In this document: positions 62,734 through 64,000 of the stretch, piece after piece
Numbering within the stretch: position 1 is the first letter of the stretch
How the letters are laid out: each line of letters opens with the position of its first letter
Source: Gammaproteobacteria bacterium
Lineage (GTDB): Bacteria; Pseudomonadota; Gammaproteobacteria; Burkholderiales; Nitrosomonadaceae
DNA: 64,000 bases
NCBI GenBank assembly: GCA_030431985.1
Contig: JAUIIB010000007.1
Span: forward strand, 1 to 64,000
Reading direction: 5' to 3'
Translations under genes and position numbers: made by a program
The notes under the pieces: generated by a model
Told to the model about the DNA's origin: nothing
The model's input: only the letters and a program-made list of their open reading frames with translations
The model's database searches: none

Positions 62734-63981
62734 TTATTGATATACCCTAGGACTAATTTGTTTTTCTCGCATTGCATCATATTCATCTTGGAAGAAAAAT
62801 TTTTGTTCACCAAACGCCGGTTTTAAATGATCCAACCAAGTTGCCTCAGGGTCAAACCGGGCAAAGAAAGGTTGCTGCACCCAATCCGGATTACGCGCTT
62901 GCAAAAAACGCAAGACGAACACCTGTTCACCCTTTATTTGCGTCACACCCTGAATTTCAACTTTCCCAGGCCCGGCACTCATTGATGGTCCGCGGGCAGT
63001 TCGCCCCAATCCTGATACGCGCTTTAGCGCTTCTCGGTAGACCTGCCAGGCACGTGCCAAAGGTACTTCAAAATAACGGCGCGCACCTGTATCACGCTCG
63101 ACGAACATATAATACGGCACCATACCCAGGTGCACTTGTTCGCGCCACATATGCGCCCAAATCTCCGGATCATTATTGATATGATTCAATAATGGCGATT
63201 GCGTACGAATAACCACACCCGTTTCACGTAAACGCTTAACCGCTTCTTGTACAACCGAAGTATTCATTTCACGCCAATGATTAAAGTGGGCCATAATCGC
63301 CACGTGCTTACCGGCCTTGACCATTCTTTCAAACAGCGACAGCAGCTGATCGGAATCTTCGTCGTTAACGTAACGTTGCGGCCAGAAGCTTAATGATTTT
63401 GTACCTATACGTATAGTCTGCACATGTTCAAATTCCGGGTTAAGCAGCGGTTCGAGGTATGCAGCCAGGTGATCCGATTTCATAACCATCGGATCGCCAC
63501 CCGTGATCAACAAATCACTGATGCTTTTATACTGGGCCAAATAATCATGCAGCTTGCGTACCTCTCTATTTGAGAAACGCAAATTCTTGTCACCGATAAA
63601 CTGCGCCCAGCGAAAGCAAAAACTACAGAAACTATGACAAACTTGCCCCTGGCTAGGAAAAAACAACACCGTCTCTCGATATTTATGTTGCAGGCCGTCT
63701 ATCGGCTCGTTATCCTCAAAAGGCACATTTAAAGATTGTTGTTCTGCAGGGTGTGGATTTAATCGCTGCCTGATTTCATTTGCGTTCTTTAAAATTACGC
63801 TTCTGTCACTGGAACTCCGAAGAACCGCGGCCATTTGATCAAAATCATCCTCCGACAGCATGCCTTTTTGCGGAAACACCAATTGAAAAATCGGATCATC
63901 GGGTATATTCCGCCAATTAATTAAATTGTCAATCACATATTGATTTACTCTAAATGGCAAAACATTGGCAACCACTTTCAT
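62734..63981 (-). CDS. KamA-family radical SAM protein (lysine 2,3-aminomutase-like)
   Basis: A 415-residue radical SAM enzyme. The cluster cysteines CHSFCSFC (115, 119, 122) lie in the CxxxCxxC motif, followed by LLITGGDPMVMKSDHL and the IRIGTKSLSFWPQRY segment found in KamA. The usual PLP lysine motif PGGGGK is not present; AGPGKVEI near residue 335 may replace it. That and its length set it apart from EpmB and true lysine aminomutase, so the substrate is unknown. The start at 63981 is an ATG; the window ends just upstream. Confidence 0.82.
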   Translation of the reverse strand: MKVVANVLPFRVNQYVIDNLINWRNIPDDPIFQLVFPQKGMLSEDDFDQMAAVLRSSSDRSVILKNANEIRQRLNPHPAEQQSLNVPFEDNEPIDGLQHKYRETVLFFPSQGQVCHSFCSFCFRWAQFIGDKNLRFSNREVRKLHDYLAQYKSISDLLITGGDPMVMKSDHLAAYLEPLLNPEFEHVQTIRIGTKSLSFWPQRYVNDEDSDQLLSLFERMVKAGKHVAIMAHFNHWREMNTSVVQEAVKRLRETGVVIRTQSPLLNHINNDPEIWAHMWREQVHLGMVPYYMFVERDTGARRYFEVPLARAWQVYREALKRVSGLGRTARGPSMSAGPGKVEIQGVTQIKGEQVFVLRFLQARNPDWVQQPFFARFDPEATWLDHLKPAFGEQKFFFQDEYDAMREKQISPRVYQ

Positions 63982-64000
63982 TTCAAAGCGCTGCGCCTCA

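Noticed and set aside
1-64000. Search for tRNA or rRNA genes, CRISPR arrays, riboswitches and intact insertion sequences
   Set aside because: No cloverleaf-like segment, regular repeat-spacer pattern, known aptamer core or complete transposase was recognised by reading; a covariance-model scan would be needed to exclude small RNAs.

Overview
The window reads as a stretch of betaproteobacterial chromosome, most likely from an ammonia-oxidiser-like member of the Nitrosomonadaceae. The grounds are the betaproteobacterial aa3 oxidase order (ctaC, ctaD, a 33-residue assembly gene, ctaG, a DUF2970 gene, ctaE, SURF1), a cytochrome P460 close to the Nitrosomonas type, a PEP-CTERM sorted protein and moderate GC. 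No amo, hao or nir gene lies in the window, so the lineage is an inference.

Layout. 1-2.8 kb: a metY remnant, a surface-adhesin-E-like protein and a sirtuin. 1.8-6.3 kb: a leftward signalling operon of membrane histidine kinase, stand-alone receiver, short kinase and receiver-GGDEF protein. 6.5-8.4 kb: an O-methyltransferase and a zinc alcohol dehydrogenase. 8.6-13.6 kb: housekeeping genes, namely prfB with its programmed frameshift, diverging from ispD-ispF-thpR-tsaB-rimI-udg. 13.6-15.2 kb: a VWA/PEP-CTERM gene enclosed between the intact udg gene and a decayed second copy of the udg 3' end. 15.2-24 kb: thioesterase, sulfotransferase, a secreted two-repeat protein, a DUF455 ferritin-like protein, an EAL-HDOD protein, pmbA and darP. 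24.2-31 kb: the aa3 cytochrome c oxidase operon, read leftwards, without ctaA. 31.7-38.3 kb: a Tat-type M15 peptidase, priA, a lipoprotein, a Rieske oxygenase and an EamA transporter. 38.6-41.7 kb: an AT-richer three-gene cassette resembling phage-type gtr O-antigen glucosylation genes. 42.2-45.9 kb: a Yip1-like gene and ccoNOQP. 45.9-49.5 kb: an accessory patch with a long inverted repeat, a truncated signal-peptide ORF, an orphan Mrr-like nuclease candidate, a near-perfect hairpin, cytochrome P460 divergent from a TetR regulator, and a DUF5610 protein. 49.6-51.6 kb: cysG and a ParDE-type toxin-antitoxin pair. 51.8-61.6 kb: an eleven-gene type II secretion/type IV pilus hybrid operon whose secretin carries a cohesin-like tail. 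61.7-64 kb: a zinc metallopeptidase and a KamA-family radical SAM protein.

Together the genes show a respiratory organism with two terminal oxidases (low-affinity aa3 and high-affinity cbb3), a periplasmic P460 enzyme that in relatives oxidises hydroxylamine or NO, cell-surface modification and secretion systems, and c-di-GMP signalling. The least explained parts are the enclosed PEP-CTERM gene, the gtr-like cassette, the 46-48 kb patch and the hybrid secretion operon. No tRNA, rRNA, CRISPR array or intact insertion sequence was seen.
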